NCBI GenBank assembly: GCA_963720695.1
Contig: CAVRGG010000001.1
Location: forward strand, 434,001 to 498,000
Source of the DNA: UBA668 sp963720695
GTDB taxonomy: Bacteria; Actinomycetota; Acidimicrobiia; Acidimicrobiales; Ilumatobacteraceae
Direction of reading: 5' to 3'
DNA length: 64,000 bases
The notes beneath the pieces were generated by a model. The model saw only the letters and a list, made by a program, of their open reading frames with translations. It did no database searches and was not told the DNA's origin. The number at the start of each line of letters is the position of its first letter. The first letter of the stretch is position 1. The translations under genes were made by a program, and so were the position numbers. This document shows positions 55,911-64,000 of the stretch, piece by piece.

Positions 55911-57365
55911 GTGACCGCGATCGCGCCGCCCAGCCACAACGATCTCGTCCGGATCTTCGGCCGCGAGATGGAGTACAAGTGGATCGTCGCGATCGTCTAC
56001 GTCTCGGCGCTGTTCCTCGACATCCTCGACACCACCATCGTCAACGTCGCCCTGTTCTCGATGGGGCGCGACCTGCACACCGATGCCGTCGAGTGGGTCG
56101 TCCTCGGGTACACGCTGAGTCTGGCGGTGTGGATCCCCACGAGCGGGTGGCTCGGTGACCGGTTCGGTACCAAGCGGACGTTCCTCTTCGCGCTCGGGGC
56201 GTTCACCGCCGGTTCCTTCGCCTGCGGGATGGCGCAGACGATCGGTCAGCTCATCGCCTTCCGGGTGCTCCAGGGCGTGGGGGGTGGCATGCTCACGCCC
56301 GTCGGGATCGCCATGCTCTTCCGTGCGTTCCCGCCGGCGGAGCGGGCCAGGGCCTCCACGGTGATCATGGTGCCGACGCTCCTCGCGCCGGCGATGGGGC
56401 CGGTGCTGGGCGGCTTCATCACCACCCACTTCCACTGGCGCTGGATCTTCCTCGTGAACGTGCCGATCGCGGTGGTCGCGCTGTGGTTCGGGTTCCGCCA
56501 TCTCCGCGAGCACCGTGAGCCCAGTGCGCGCGGCTTCGACGTCGCCGGCTTCGTCCTCAGCGGTGCGGCACTCGCGCTCATCGTGTTCGCCCTCAGCGAG
56601 GGCCCACGAGCCGGGTGGACGTCCAACATCGTCATCCTGTCGGCCGTGGGTGGACTGATCTCGGCCACCTTGACCGTGATCGTCGAGCTGCGGTTGGCGA
56701 ATCCGATGATCGAGCTGCGCCTGCTCGGCAACCGCTTGTTCCGCCAGTGCAACACGGTCGGGTTCTTCTCCATGGCCAGCTTCCTCGGCGTCACGTTCGT
56801 GGTGCCGATCTACCTCCAGAACCTTCGCGGCCTGTCGGCGCTGGAGAGTGGTCTCACCACGTTCCCCCAGGCGTTCGGGGTGATGGTCTCGTCGGTCATC
56901 GCCGGTCGGGTCTACGGGGTGATCGGGCCGCGGCGACTCATGGCGGGCGGGTTCTTCGCGGCAGCGGTGACGATCTCGGTGTTCATCTCGCTCACGCTCG
57001 ACACGGACCTGTGGCTGATCCGAGGGTTGATGCTGCTCCGCGGCCTCTGCATGGGCTTCTCGTTCGTGCCGATGCAGGCGGCGAGCTACGCGACGATCCC
57101 GCCCGAGCAGAACGGCCGGGCGTCGTCGTTGTTCAGCGTGCAACGCCAGGTCGGGGTGTCCTTCGGTGTCGCCGTCCTCGCCAGCATCCTCGCCTCCTAC
57201 GGGGCGCTGACCCCCGGCCTGGGTGCGGACCAGATCGCCCACGCCTTGACCGGTGTCCACTGGGCGTTCGCGACGGCCGTCGTGTTCGCCGCGATCGCCG
57301 GCACCTTCGCCCTCTTCATTCGCGACGAGGACGCCAAGGCGACCATGGTCGCCCGTCGCCGCTGA
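55911..57365 (+). CDS. MFS transporter, DHA2 (14-TM drug:H+ antiporter) family
   Basis: 484 residues, about 14 predicted membrane helices. Motifs: LDILDTTIVNVAL (DHA2 motif D1), GWLGDRFGTKRTFLF (motif A), FRVLQGVGGGMLTPVG (motif B), APAMGPVLGGFI (motif C). Likely exports amphipathic compounds. GTG 55911 follows TACGGT (55896-55901) by 9 nt. It is 53 nt after the PEP-domain gene on the same strand; a functional link (for example modification followed by export) is only suggestive. Confidence 0.92.
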   Translation: MTAIAPPSHNDLVRIFGREMEYKWIVAIVYVSALFLDILDTTIVNVALFSMGRDLHTDAVEWVVLGYTLSLAVWIPTSGWLGDRFGTKRTFLFALGAFTAGSFACGMAQTIGQLIAFRVLQGVGGGMLTPVGIAMLFRAFPPAERARASTVIMVPTLLAPAMGPVLGGFITTHFHWRWIFLVNVPIAVVALWFGFRHLREHREPSARGFDVAGFVLSGAALALIVFALSEGPRAGWTSNIVILSAVGGLISATLTVIVELRLANPMIELRLLGNRLFRQCNTVGFFSMASFLGVTFVVPIYLQNLRGLSALESGLTTFPQAFGVMVSSVIAGRVYGVIGPRRLMAGGFFAAAVTISVFISLTLDTDLWLIRGLMLLRGLCMGFSFVPMQAASYATIPPEQNGRASSLFSVQRQVGVSFGVAVLASILASYGALTPGLGADQIAHALTGVHWAFATAVVFAAIAGTFALFIRDEDAKATMVARRR

Positions 57366-57451
57366 GCGGCAGACGCGGGCGCGGGCCGACGTGCTCGGTC
57401 TCGACGGGGCCACGCGCTGCTGACATGACGGCGAAGCTCACCGGACGTCAG

Positions 57452-57727
57452 TCAGGTGGGCCGCGACCGGCGCGCGTGTCGCTTGTGTCGTACCACGAGG
57501 GCGATCACCCCGAACAGAAGGATCGCGACGACCGTGAAGATCTCGACCGAGGGAACGTGGTCGCGATCGATCTCATCGGCCGCTGAGGCAGCGGCGATGA
57601 CGATGACGAGCAGGCAGCCGAACACGGCGGCGCCGATCGGTCGGCGCATTCCGAGCCCAATCACGCCGTGTGGCCTGTCGATCTCCGCGCCGAACTCGTC
57701 CGTCGTGTCGGACGTGAGGCGTTTCAT
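57452..57727 (-). CDS. small two-helix membrane protein, unknown
   Basis: 91 residues. Hydrophilic N-terminus (MKRLTSDTTDEFGAEIDRPH), then helices PIGAAVFGCLLVIVIAAASA and EIFTVVAILLFGVIALVVRH, and a basic tail RHKRHARRSRPT. No family recognised. It ends convergent with the MFS gene and lies directly downstream of the 621-residue membrane protein gene (13 nt), so it is probably co-transcribed with it. Confidence 0.6.
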   Translation of the reverse strand: MKRLTSDTTDEFGAEIDRPHGVIGLGMRRPIGAAVFGCLLVIVIAAASAADEIDRDHVPSVEIFTVVAILLFGVIALVVRHKRHARRSRPT

Positions 57728-57740
57728 CGTGCGGTCGGCC

Positions 57741-59606
57741 CTAGAGGCCGGAGCCGTGGACGTGGTCGCACTGGGCGGTCTCGCCCGGCGCGACCTGCCC
57801 GGCACCGAGGCCCTCGAGTGCGGCGAACGGGCCGCACTTGTTGGTCGTGATCCAGACGTGGATCATCGGCGCGGGCTGCAACTTCCTGAGCCCGTTGGGG
57901 CATGTTCCCGCAGCACTGGTGACCCCGCGGACCTGCGGCGCGACGGGATCCTCGGTGAAGCAGAGGTTGTCGTGGATGTGCCACTGCATCAGGGCGCCAC
58001 CGATGTCGGGTACGTCGGTGAGTGCGACCGTGTCGGGCAGCATGTACATCGCGCTCACGAGCAGCTTGGTGCCGTCGGGCTGCGGCCGGTACACGAGGCT
58101 CTCCGGGTGGTCAGGATCGAGGACGAGGTCGTCGTTGATCCAGTCCCAGTTGATGTAGTGCTCGAACCCGGTGAGCCCGTCCCCGATGCTGTGGAAGCCG
58201 GCCGCCTCGGCCACCCTGTAGTCGGCCCACTTCGGAAGGCGGACCAACGTGACGGCGACGAGGTTCTCCGCGGCTGCTTGCTGCTCGGGGGTCACGCCAG
58301 GAGTGCCCGAGAGATCGATCGGCTGTGTCGGGTCGTACGGCTTGGCGGTGCTGGCTGCGGTGGTGTGACTGTGATCCTGGCACTTGTCCACGCGCTGATC
58401 CTCGGGCACGGCGGCCTGGCCGGCGCCGACGCCTTCGAGCGCAGAGAAGGGTCCGCAGGCCTGGGGTGTGATCCACACGTGCACCATCGGGTTCTCGCCA
58501 CCGGTGTTCACGCCCCGGGCGCACTTGCCGTTGGCGTCGGTGAGCCCGACGACCTGATTGGCGCCGTTGACCCGGTCCCAGCACAGGTTGCCATGGTTGT
58601 GCCAGGTCATCAGCGGGCCCGCCCAGTTGGTGAGCTCCGGATCATCGGTGGGCCGCGCGCTGGCGATGAACATCGCACCGGCGAGGATTCGCTGCGCGCC
58701 CTTCACGGTGTAGACGAGGGACTCGGGCTGCGTCGGGTCGAGGATGACGTCGTCGTTGATGAGGGAAGGCTTGATGTAGTGCTCGCTGCCGGTTGCCGCA
58801 TCGCCGATGCTCGTGTAGCCGTCGGCGATCGCCGTCGCCGTGTCCGCCCACTTGGGAAGGTCGCGTTGGGTGTCGATGATGAGCTGCGCCGCTCGGGCTT
58901 GCTGTTCGGGCGTGACGCCCGGAACACCCGACAGGTCCATCGGCTGTGTCGGGTCGTAGGGCCTCGGCCACACCGCCGCGACCTCGGGTGCGACCGTGTC
59001 GTGCACGTGTGCGGTGGTGGCGGTGGCCGTGTCGCCCGTGGCAGCGCCGGCAGCGACGCCGGACGAGCCGTCGTCGTGCACGTGCCCGTCGGCAGCGACT
59101 GCGCTGGCGTCGTGTGAATGTGCATGGGTGCCGCCGGTCCACATCGCCGGCACCGCGAGCGCCGCGACGAGGACCGCGGGCACGGCGAGGCGGTGGGGCG
59201 TCGCAGGCCGCCAGCCGACGAGCAGGGACGCGAGCGCTGTACCGGCAGCCGCGGCGCCGAGGCCGGCACACAGCGTGTCGGCGAACTGTGCCGCCTCGCG
59301 CGTCTGGAGGCCGTCGATCCAGCTGATGCCCACCAGTCGAGTGGCGAGCCAGCCGATGACGGCGCCGCCGTTCACGAGCACGACCGCGAGCGCGGCCGGT
59401 CGAGCAGGACGCACCAGCGCCCACAGGCCCGCCCCGAGTTGCAGCGCGGCGACCACGACGAAGATGCGAGCGAGCTGTGGGTGCTCGGCGTGGATGCCGG
59501 TGGCCGATGCGTGGATCGCCCCGGCCCCGAGCGAGGCCATCGCGGCGACGGCGAGCCCCGGAAGGCGGCGGTCGTCGGCGGGCCGAGGGTTGGGCGTGAG
59601 CTCCAT
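57741..59606 (-). CDS. membrane protein with two tandem copies of an uncharacterised His/Cys domain
   Basis: 621 residues. Four membrane helices (about 18-37, 45-65, 70-92 and 112-157 region) are followed by a His-rich linker (HAHSHD, HVHDDG, HVHD at 161-204). Then come two homologous ~195-residue domains, 217-414 and 423-618. Shared elements in order: PYDPTQPxDLSG, PGVTPEQQ, LPKWAD, SIGD, EHYI, INDD, PESLVY, WHxHxNLC, HVWIT, CGPFxALEGxGAGQ and a Cys-Asp-His-x-His end. The conserved His and Cys suggest metal binding outside the membrane. No named family is recognised. ATG is 6 nt after the canonical -10 TACACT (59613-59618). Confidence 0.75.
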   Translation of the reverse strand: MELTPNPRPADDRRLPGLAVAAMASLGAGAIHASATGIHAEHPQLARIFVVVAALQLGAGLWALVRPARPAALAVVLVNGGAVIGWLATRLVGISWIDGLQTREAAQFADTLCAGLGAAAAGTALASLLVGWRPATPHRLAVPAVLVAALAVPAMWTGGTHAHSHDASAVAADGHVHDDGSSGVAAGAATGDTATATTAHVHDTVAPEVAAVWPRPYDPTQPMDLSGVPGVTPEQQARAAQLIIDTQRDLPKWADTATAIADGYTSIGDAATGSEHYIKPSLINDDVILDPTQPESLVYTVKGAQRILAGAMFIASARPTDDPELTNWAGPLMTWHNHGNLCWDRVNGANQVVGLTDANGKCARGVNTGGENPMVHVWITPQACGPFSALEGVGAGQAAVPEDQRVDKCQDHSHTTAASTAKPYDPTQPIDLSGTPGVTPEQQAAAENLVAVTLVRLPKWADYRVAEAAGFHSIGDGLTGFEHYINWDWINDDLVLDPDHPESLVYRPQPDGTKLLVSAMYMLPDTVALTDVPDIGGALMQWHIHDNLCFTEDPVAPQVRGVTSAAGTCPNGLRKLQPAPMIHVWITTNKCGPFAALEGLGAGQVAPGETAQCDHVHGSGL

Positions 59607-59663
59607 GCCGTGAGTGTAAGGCCGACCGAACTCCAGGGGTGTGTCAGGCCCGACTCGGCGTGC

Positions 59664-60485
59664 TCACCCGAAGTTCGGCGGGCGCCGTTCGCGCAGGGCG
59701 GCGACGCCCTCGCGGTACTCGGCGGTGGTCATCGCCTGCTCGAGCAGCTCCTGGGCGTGGTGAATGGCGTCGGCGGGGGAGTGATGGAGCAGGTCGCGGT
59801 AGAGCTGAGCCTTCGTCGTCGTCAGTGCCGCCGGCCCGACCCCCGTGGCGAGCCGCTGCGCGTACGCGGTGGCCGCGTCGAGCGTGGCGGCGCCGTCGTG
59901 CTCGACGCCGTTCCAGAGACCCCAGTCGGCGGTCTCGACGGGTGTGAACACCCGTCCCGACAGGAGCAGGTCGGCGGCACGAGTGACACCGACGAGTCGC
60001 GGCAGCTGCCAGCTCATGCCGTACTCCGCAGGGAGCCCGAGTTTGGGCGCGGCGGTCGTCAGCTTCGCCGCTGCCGTTGCGAACCGGAGATCACAGAACA
60101 GCGCCAGGGCGAGACCGACGCCGGCCGCAGCACCGTTGACCGCGGCGATGATCGGGAAGCGCATCGCGAACTGGAACGCGAAGTCGGCGTCGAACTCCGG
60201 TCGGAGGCCGTAGCCGGGCGTCGCCGGGGCATCGCTCAGACCGGAGTCGTACGAACCACGTTCGGCGTGGCCGGCGAGCGCTGCCGAGTCACCTCCGACG
60301 CAGAACGCGTCGGCCGAGCCGGTGACCACCACCACTCGCACTGCAGGATCTGCGTCGAGGGCAGCGAGGACCCACCGATACTCGGTGTGCATCCGTCCCG
60401 TCCACGCATTGTGACGGTGGGGACGGTGCAGCCACACCGTGGCGACGTGGCCGTCGACCTCGTAGCGGATGGCGTTCAGTTCCAC
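59664..60485 (-). CDS. enoyl-CoA hydratase/isomerase family protein
   Basis: 273 residues. Crotonase fold: VATVWLHRPHRHNAWTGRMH, VVVVTGSADAFCVGGDSAAL (oxyanion-hole loop), FPIIAAVNGAAAGVGLALAL (second oxyanion region), KLGLPAEYGMSWQLPRLVGV. The two catalytic Glu of classical hydratases are not clearly both present, so isomerase or another activity is possible. GTG 60483-60485 lies 7 nt after TAGCGT (60493-60498); upstream in-frame codons lack support. Confidence 0.88.
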   Translation of the reverse strand: MELNAIRYEVDGHVATVWLHRPHRHNAWTGRMHTEYRWVLAALDADPAVRVVVVTGSADAFCVGGDSAALAGHAERGSYDSGLSDAPATPGYGLRPEFDADFAFQFAMRFPIIAAVNGAAAGVGLALALFCDLRFATAAAKLTTAAPKLGLPAEYGMSWQLPRLVGVTRAADLLLSGRVFTPVETADWGLWNGVEHDGAATLDAATAYAQRLATGVGPAALTTTKAQLYRDLLHHSPADAIHHAQELLEQAMTTAEYREGVAALRERRPPNFG

Positions 60486-60623
60486 GTCCGCGACGCTAGT
60501 TGCGCATGTCCCTTCTTCGTCGGTCCGAACCTTGAGCAGACCGCACATCCCGGGCAGGACGCGCTCCCTGACGGGTCGAGGCCGGGCCGATTTCTTGTGA
60601 GCACATGAACGACACAGACGGGT

Positions 60624-61166
60624 TCAGTTCGACTGTGGGTCGGGTTGCGGAAGATATCGAGCGGCCGTGTGGCCAGTCCACGTCGTACCGTCCCAGTAGC
60701 GCCAAGACGCCTCGGAGTGCGGATCGACGAACCACCCTGCAGGCGCTGGGGTGACGGGTCGGGGCGGAACGGTGTGCGACGGCTCACGATGTGACGCCAA
60801 GAGCACGAGGAACACCACTATCGCGACGGCCGCCATCAGACCGCCCATCGCGACGATGGGGCCCATGCCCTCGGCGTCGCTCCCGGACGGCTCACTCGCC
60901 ACGTCGGTGATGAAGACGACAACCCCCACCAACGCGGCGGCGAGCGTCGCCAGCGATGGCAACCACGCCCAGCGAACACCTCGAAGCAGCAAGATCCCCA
61001 TTGCGATCGCGATCGCATCGGCAGCGTCGAGCGCAAGTGACCACCACGTGACACCGGCTTGAGCGAACGGCGAGAACGTCAGAGCGCCGAGTACGAGCAA
61101 ACCGATTCCAGCCGCTCGCCATTGGCCGGACAACGACCGTCTGGGCGGTGGCAACTGGGCGGACAC
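60624..61166 (-). CDS. DUF2510 domain-containing membrane protein
   Basis: 180 residues. Four hydrophobic helices (about 17-34, 40-62, 65-92 and 105-125) are followed by a C-terminal DUF2510 motif, AGWFVDPHSEASWRYWDGTT-WTGHTA, a small Trp-rich element frequent in actinobacterial membrane proteins. Function unknown. GTG 61164-61166 lies 6 nt after TAGCGT (61173-61178), so the message is probably leaderless. Confidence 0.8.
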   Translation of the reverse strand: MSAQLPPPRRSLSGQWRAAGIGLLVLGALTFSPFAQAGVTWWSLALDAADAIAIAMGILLLRGVRWAWLPSLATLAAALVGVVVFITDVASEPSGSDAEGMGPIVAMGGLMAAVAIVVFLVLLASHREPSHTVPPRPVTPAPAGWFVDPHSEASWRYWDGTTWTGHTAARYLPQPDPQSN

Positions 61167-61323
61167 AGACCGACGCTAGCGCGACCTCGGTAGGGGACTC
61201 CGTGCGTCGGACCCGCGAGCGAGGACCGACTGCGATCCGGCCCGAACTGCGGCGATCAGGGTCGCGCTGCGTGACGGTTGCTGCGGGTGTGCCCGCTGGA
61301 CAGCCGGCTCCAGGTCGGGCACG

Positions 61324-61803
61324 ATGCGCCGCGTGACTGTCGGTACCGATCAGAGTGTGGACGATCGACCGCGCCGTCGGCTGTCGAAAACGTCGCTCGT
61401 CCGAACACTGGCTGTCGTGTTGCTCGTCAGCGTCGTGGCGTTCATCGCGCTCGCCCTCCGGGCCTGTGCCACCTCCACGGTCGGCGAGGGGATGGGCGAC
61501 CGGGGCATCGGTGTCGATCTCACGAACCGATGCCCGTCGCCCGTGTTTGCGACAGCGGGGGACAGCGAGCAACAGGCGCGCAGCCGGCTGACGGACGACC
61601 CGATCGCGGTGCCCCCGGGTGAGCGGCGGATGATTGACCTGATCGCGAATGCGGCGTACGAACCCACCCAGTACTTCCTCGCGTACAAGGTGGCCGACGG
61701 ACCACAGGTCGTCGAGGAGTTCGACATCGTGGAACTGGAACGCACGCTTGTACGCGTGAACGTCACGTCCGAGTGCACACTCGTTGTCCAAGCCGAGCCG
61801 TAA
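61324..61803 (+). CDS. single-pass membrane protein, unknown
   Basis: 159 residues. A basic N-terminus (DDRPRRRLSKTSLVRTLA) and one membrane helix (about 27-46, LAVVLLVSVVAFIALALRAC) precede an extracytoplasmic domain with a predicted beta-sandwich feel (IGVDLTNRCPSPVFATAG, VNVTSECTLVVQAEP), two Cys possibly paired. No family recognised and no clear ribosome site. Confidence 0.55.
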   Translation: MRRVTVGTDQSVDDRPRRRLSKTSLVRTLAVVLLVSVVAFIALALRACATSTVGEGMGDRGIGVDLTNRCPSPVFATAGDSEQQARSRLTDDPIAVPPGERRMIDLIANAAYEPTQYFLAYKVADGPQVVEEFDIVELERTLVRVNVTSECTLVVQAEP

Positions 61804-61964
61804 CCGCCGACCCGCTCGCTCGACACTTCGGCGATCGGTGCCGCGACTCCACGCACGTCGACTGCCGGCCGTCCACGACGAGGCCGGTGGCCTTGCCCTC
61901 CCGAGCTCGGGCACTGGACATTGTGTGCCACGACGGGCAGGCTCCGTCTGTGTCGACGGACGGA

Positions 61965-62399
61965 ATGCCCCGGGAGTCGCTGAACCTCACGCCGCGTGTT
62001 CCCGATGTCGAGAGCGGTCGTCCCTGGGCTGTCTGGGTACTTCGGGCCGTCGTCGCCGCGCTGCTGCTCGTCGGCGCGTGGTGGTGGAGCACACGGCCGA
62101 ACTGGTCGGGCAACTCCTGTGACGTGGGTCGACACGAGTTCTGCGACGGCTACGGCGTCGAGGGTCATGTACCGGCCATCTTGTGGACGATCACCGTCGT
62201 TGCCACCCTCGCCGTGTCGCTGCTCGGGGTGCTCACGGGTCCACGTGACCTCCGACAACGAGTCGTGTGGGCGCTGATGCTCGGGTTCTCGGTCTTCGTG
62301 GCGAACAGGCACAACTTCGTGTGGGCGGCGGTGGTGACGGGAGTGGCCATGTGGGGAATCGCCTCGACGACCGACTTGATGCGCCGTCCAGCGCGCTGA
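61965..62399 (+). CDS. polytopic membrane protein, unknown
   Basis: 144 residues. Helices at VWVLRAVVAALLLVGAWWWS, ILWTITVVATLAVSLLGVLT, VVWALMLGFSVFVANR and FVWAAVVTGVAMWGIAS, with a loop containing two Cys (SCDVGRHEFCDGYG). ATG 61965 is used; an in-frame GTG at 61950 has a slightly better upstream purine run. One of four adjacent small membrane proteins without recognised function. Confidence 0.55.
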   Translation: MPRESLNLTPRVPDVESGRPWAVWVLRAVVAALLLVGAWWWSTRPNWSGNSCDVGRHEFCDGYGVEGHVPAILWTITVVATLAVSLLGVLTGPRDLRQRVVWALMLGFSVFVANRHNFVWAAVVTGVAMWGIASTTDLMRRPAR

Positions 62400-62550
62400 G
62401 ATCGACCGTCGTTCGTGGCGGAGCAGAAGGCCTGGACACGTGGAGCCGGTGCTGCCACCCGCGCGCACGGCAATCCAGCTGGCGCACTGCCAGCGAGCTC
62501 GATGGCCCGACGCGCATGACCTCGTCCGACGCCTCAGTATCCTCAGCCCG

Positions 62551-62982
62551 ATGACAGGGTGGCGCGAGCGGTCGCGCTCGAGGACTGGTGTCGTGCTTGC
62601 CGTGGTCGGCTCGCTCATCTCCTTCTGGAGCGTCTGGCCGTGGGCGCAGCGACAGAACGACCCGACGCAGGCCGCCTATGCCGGGGCGGTAGGGAGCCAG
62701 CGAGCACTCGTGGTATCGCTCGGTGTGGTGATCGCGATCGTTGGTGTGGCCATCTTTCGCTCAGCTCCGCGGCTCCTCCTCGTCGTGTCGGCACTCGCGG
62801 GAGTCGCAACACTGGTCGTCGCCATCGGTGCGATCCACGACGTGCGAGAGGTCACCGCGGACGACTCGGAACTCGTCAGCGAGGTCGGCTGGGCGCTGTA
62901 TTGGATCGCCGTCGGCTCGATCGTCGCGCTCTCCGCGTCCATCATCGGCGTACGGAACTGGCGAGCGAACGGCCGCGCCTAG
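62551..62982 (+). CDS. polytopic membrane protein, unknown
   Basis: 143 residues. Four helices: TGVVLAVVGSLISFWSVWPW, ALVVSLGVVIAIVGVAIF, LLLVVSALAGVATLVVAIGA and VGWALYWIAVGSIVALSASI. A short Arg-rich start and end. No family recognised. It stands alone on the plus strand before the CysQ-like gene, which converges on it. Confidence 0.55.
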   Translation: MTGWRERSRSRTGVVLAVVGSLISFWSVWPWAQRQNDPTQAAYAGAVGSQRALVVSLGVVIAIVGVAIFRSAPRLLLVVSALAGVATLVVAIGAIHDVREVTADDSELVSEVGWALYWIAVGSIVALSASIIGVRNWRANGRA

Positions 62983-63136
62983 CGCATCTGTCAGCGGATC
63001 GTGCGCTGCGATGGTGGGCACATCAGTTGGACGTGGTCCGATCGGCCAGACCAGCCGGCCGTCCACGACGACTCGCGTGGCTTCCTGTTCACGGAGCGCT
63101 GCGCGTCCAGATGCCGCTGGACATCCGACGCCCGAG

Positions 63137-63910
63137 CTAACGGTTGGGGTAGCGCCCGCGAGGATCGCCCCAGAGGGCTTCGAGCACGTCGCCGGCGTAC
63201 TCCTTGCGACAGACGAGGAAGTCGGGCAGCCACGGGTCGCGCTCGTTGTAGACGAGCGGCGTCCCGTCGACCCGGCTGACGTGGAGTCCGGCGGCCTCGG
63301 CGACGCCCGCGGGAGCGGCACTGTCCCACTGGTACATCCCGCCGTCGTGGACGTAGATGTCGGCCTCGCCGACGACGACGGCCATCGCCTTCGCACCGGC
63401 AGAGCCGAGCCGGACGGCGTCCGCGCCGAGCGCGTTGGCCACGATGACGGCCGCAGGTGGGTTGCGGGTGCGGCTCGTGATGACCCGTGGGCGGTCTCGC
63501 TGCGGCTGCGGCAGCACGGGGGCCGGGTCGGTCCCGAACACGAGGTCGAGTGCGGGCAGGCTGACGGCAGCGGCGGAGAGCCTGCCTGCCTCCCACAGCG
63601 CGATGTGGACGGCCCAGTCGTGGCGCCCGCGCTCGCCGAACTCGTTGGTGCCGTCGAGTGGATCGATGATCCAGACCCGGTCGACCTTGAAGCGCCGCGG
63701 GTCCTCGACGCCCTCCTCGGAGAGCACCGCGTCGTCGGGGTGGATCCCCTGCAGCTGTTCGAGCAGGAAGCGGTGGCTGGCGAGATCGCCGGTGTCCATG
63801 ACCTGCCAGGCCGGCGCTCCTCGCTCGGTGAGGTCCTCGCGGACCTGCATCAGCAGCTGTCCTGCCTCGACGGCGAGGCGGACGGCGAGTTGGGCGTCGG
63901 TCTCGGTCAT
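63137..63910 (-). CDS. cysQ: CysQ-like 3'(2'),5'-bisphosphate nucleotidase / inositol monophosphatase family
   Basis: 257 residues. Metal site: Glu66 (LSEEG), Asp83-x2-Asp86-Gly-Thr (IIDPLDGTNEF) and Asp of YQWDSAAPAGVA near 196. GDLASHRFLLEQL and RGRHDWAVHIALWEAGRL follow the actinobacterial CysQ pattern. It hydrolyses PAP or fructose bisphosphate-type substrates, tying into sulfate activation; other IMPase activities are possible. ATG overlaps the stop of the gene upstream (ATGA). Confidence 0.85.
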   Translation of the reverse strand: MTETDAQLAVRLAVEAGQLLMQVREDLTERGAPAWQVMDTGDLASHRFLLEQLQGIHPDDAVLSEEGVEDPRRFKVDRVWIIDPLDGTNEFGERGRHDWAVHIALWEAGRLSAAAVSLPALDLVFGTDPAPVLPQPQRDRPRVITSRTRNPPAAVIVANALGADAVRLGSAGAKAMAVVVGEADIYVHDGGMYQWDSAAPAGVAEAAGLHVSRVDGTPLVYNERDPWLPDFLVCRKEYAGDVLEALWGDPRGRYPNR

Positions 63911-64000
63911 CGGCGACCGATGCGCATCGCGTCGCGCACGAGCGCGCGCACCTGATCCTCGGGAGCACCCTGGGCGACGAGCGCGGTCACCTGCTGCTCG
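63907..64000 (-). CDS. C-terminal end of an unidentified protein (5' part outside window)
   Basis: The last 31 codons of a minus-strand gene are visible, ending VRALVRDAMRIGRR-stop. The stop overlaps the cysQ start (ATGA), which shows that it is an upstream gene of the same operon. Too short to identify. Confidence 0.5.
   Translation of the reverse strand, partial: EQQVTALVAQGAPEDQVRALVRDAMRIGRR

Noticed and set aside
59118..60608. 496-codon plus-strand frame opposite the 621-residue protein and enoyl-CoA hydratase
   Set aside because: Opposes two well-supported genes and has no features of its own.

Overview
The window comes from a high-GC actinobacterium, most likely of the class Acidimicrobiia (Ilumatobacter-like). 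This is inferred from four things: the gene order yifB-dprA-xerC-whiG-rpsB-tsf-pyrH-frr-cdsA-dxr-M50 protease-ispG, the mec-cysM-murI-rph-rdgB block shared with mycobacteria, a NucS-type endonuclease, and a DUF2510 protein. No phage, insertion sequence or CRISPR array was seen. || Layout. 1-9.9 kb: accessory genes, namely an XRE regulator/membrane protein/DUF4177 module, two SDR plus TetR units, an ABC-2 exporter, and a TetR/Rieske oxygenase pair. Almost every gene here carries several small frameshifts, yet keeps its full family length and reading-frame signature. 9.95-10.3 kb: tmRNA (ssrA), with its 3' end facing the damaged segment. 10.4-14.7 kb: an FAD oxidoreductase, DUF1330-like and EthD proteins, a Mug/TDG-type DNA glycosylase, a DDAH-like hydrolase, and smpB (the tmRNA partner). 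14.7-21.3 kb: JAMM protease (mec-like), cysM, murI, rph, rdgB, then an ECF sigma factor with a Kelch-type membrane partner. 21-30 kb: mostly minus-strand metabolic singletons, one tRNA-Leu and a HerA-like ATPase. 30.0-34.9 kb: a SufR-like regulator divergent from a four-gene overlapping operon (two PLP enzymes, DUF1992, choline-sulfatase-like). 34.9-36.5 kb: carbonic anhydrase, clpP, a lipoprotein. 36.7-49.8 kb: core run of DNA uptake/recombination (yifB, dprA, xerC), the sigma factor whiG, translation (rpsB, tsf, frr), UMP kinase, CDP-DAG synthase, MEP isoprenoid genes dxr and ispG, and a site-2 protease. 49.9-57.4 kb: nucleoside phosphorylase, manA, nucS, an UbiB-like kinase, a PEP-utilising mobile-domain protein and an MFS exporter. 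57.4-64 kb: unknown membrane proteins, including a 621-residue protein with a tandem-duplicated His/Cys-containing domain, then enoyl-CoA hydratase and a CysQ-like phosphatase. || Two window-wide signals stand out. First, about 16-17 genes have a TANNNT hexamer 6-9 nt before the start codon and usually no Shine-Dalgarno sequence, as expected for leaderless transcripts; this was used to choose several starts. Second, single-base indels occur throughout (also in smpB and cdsA, normally indispensable) but are concentrated in the first 9.9 kb, so sequence error must be weighed against real decay of an island next to ssrA.
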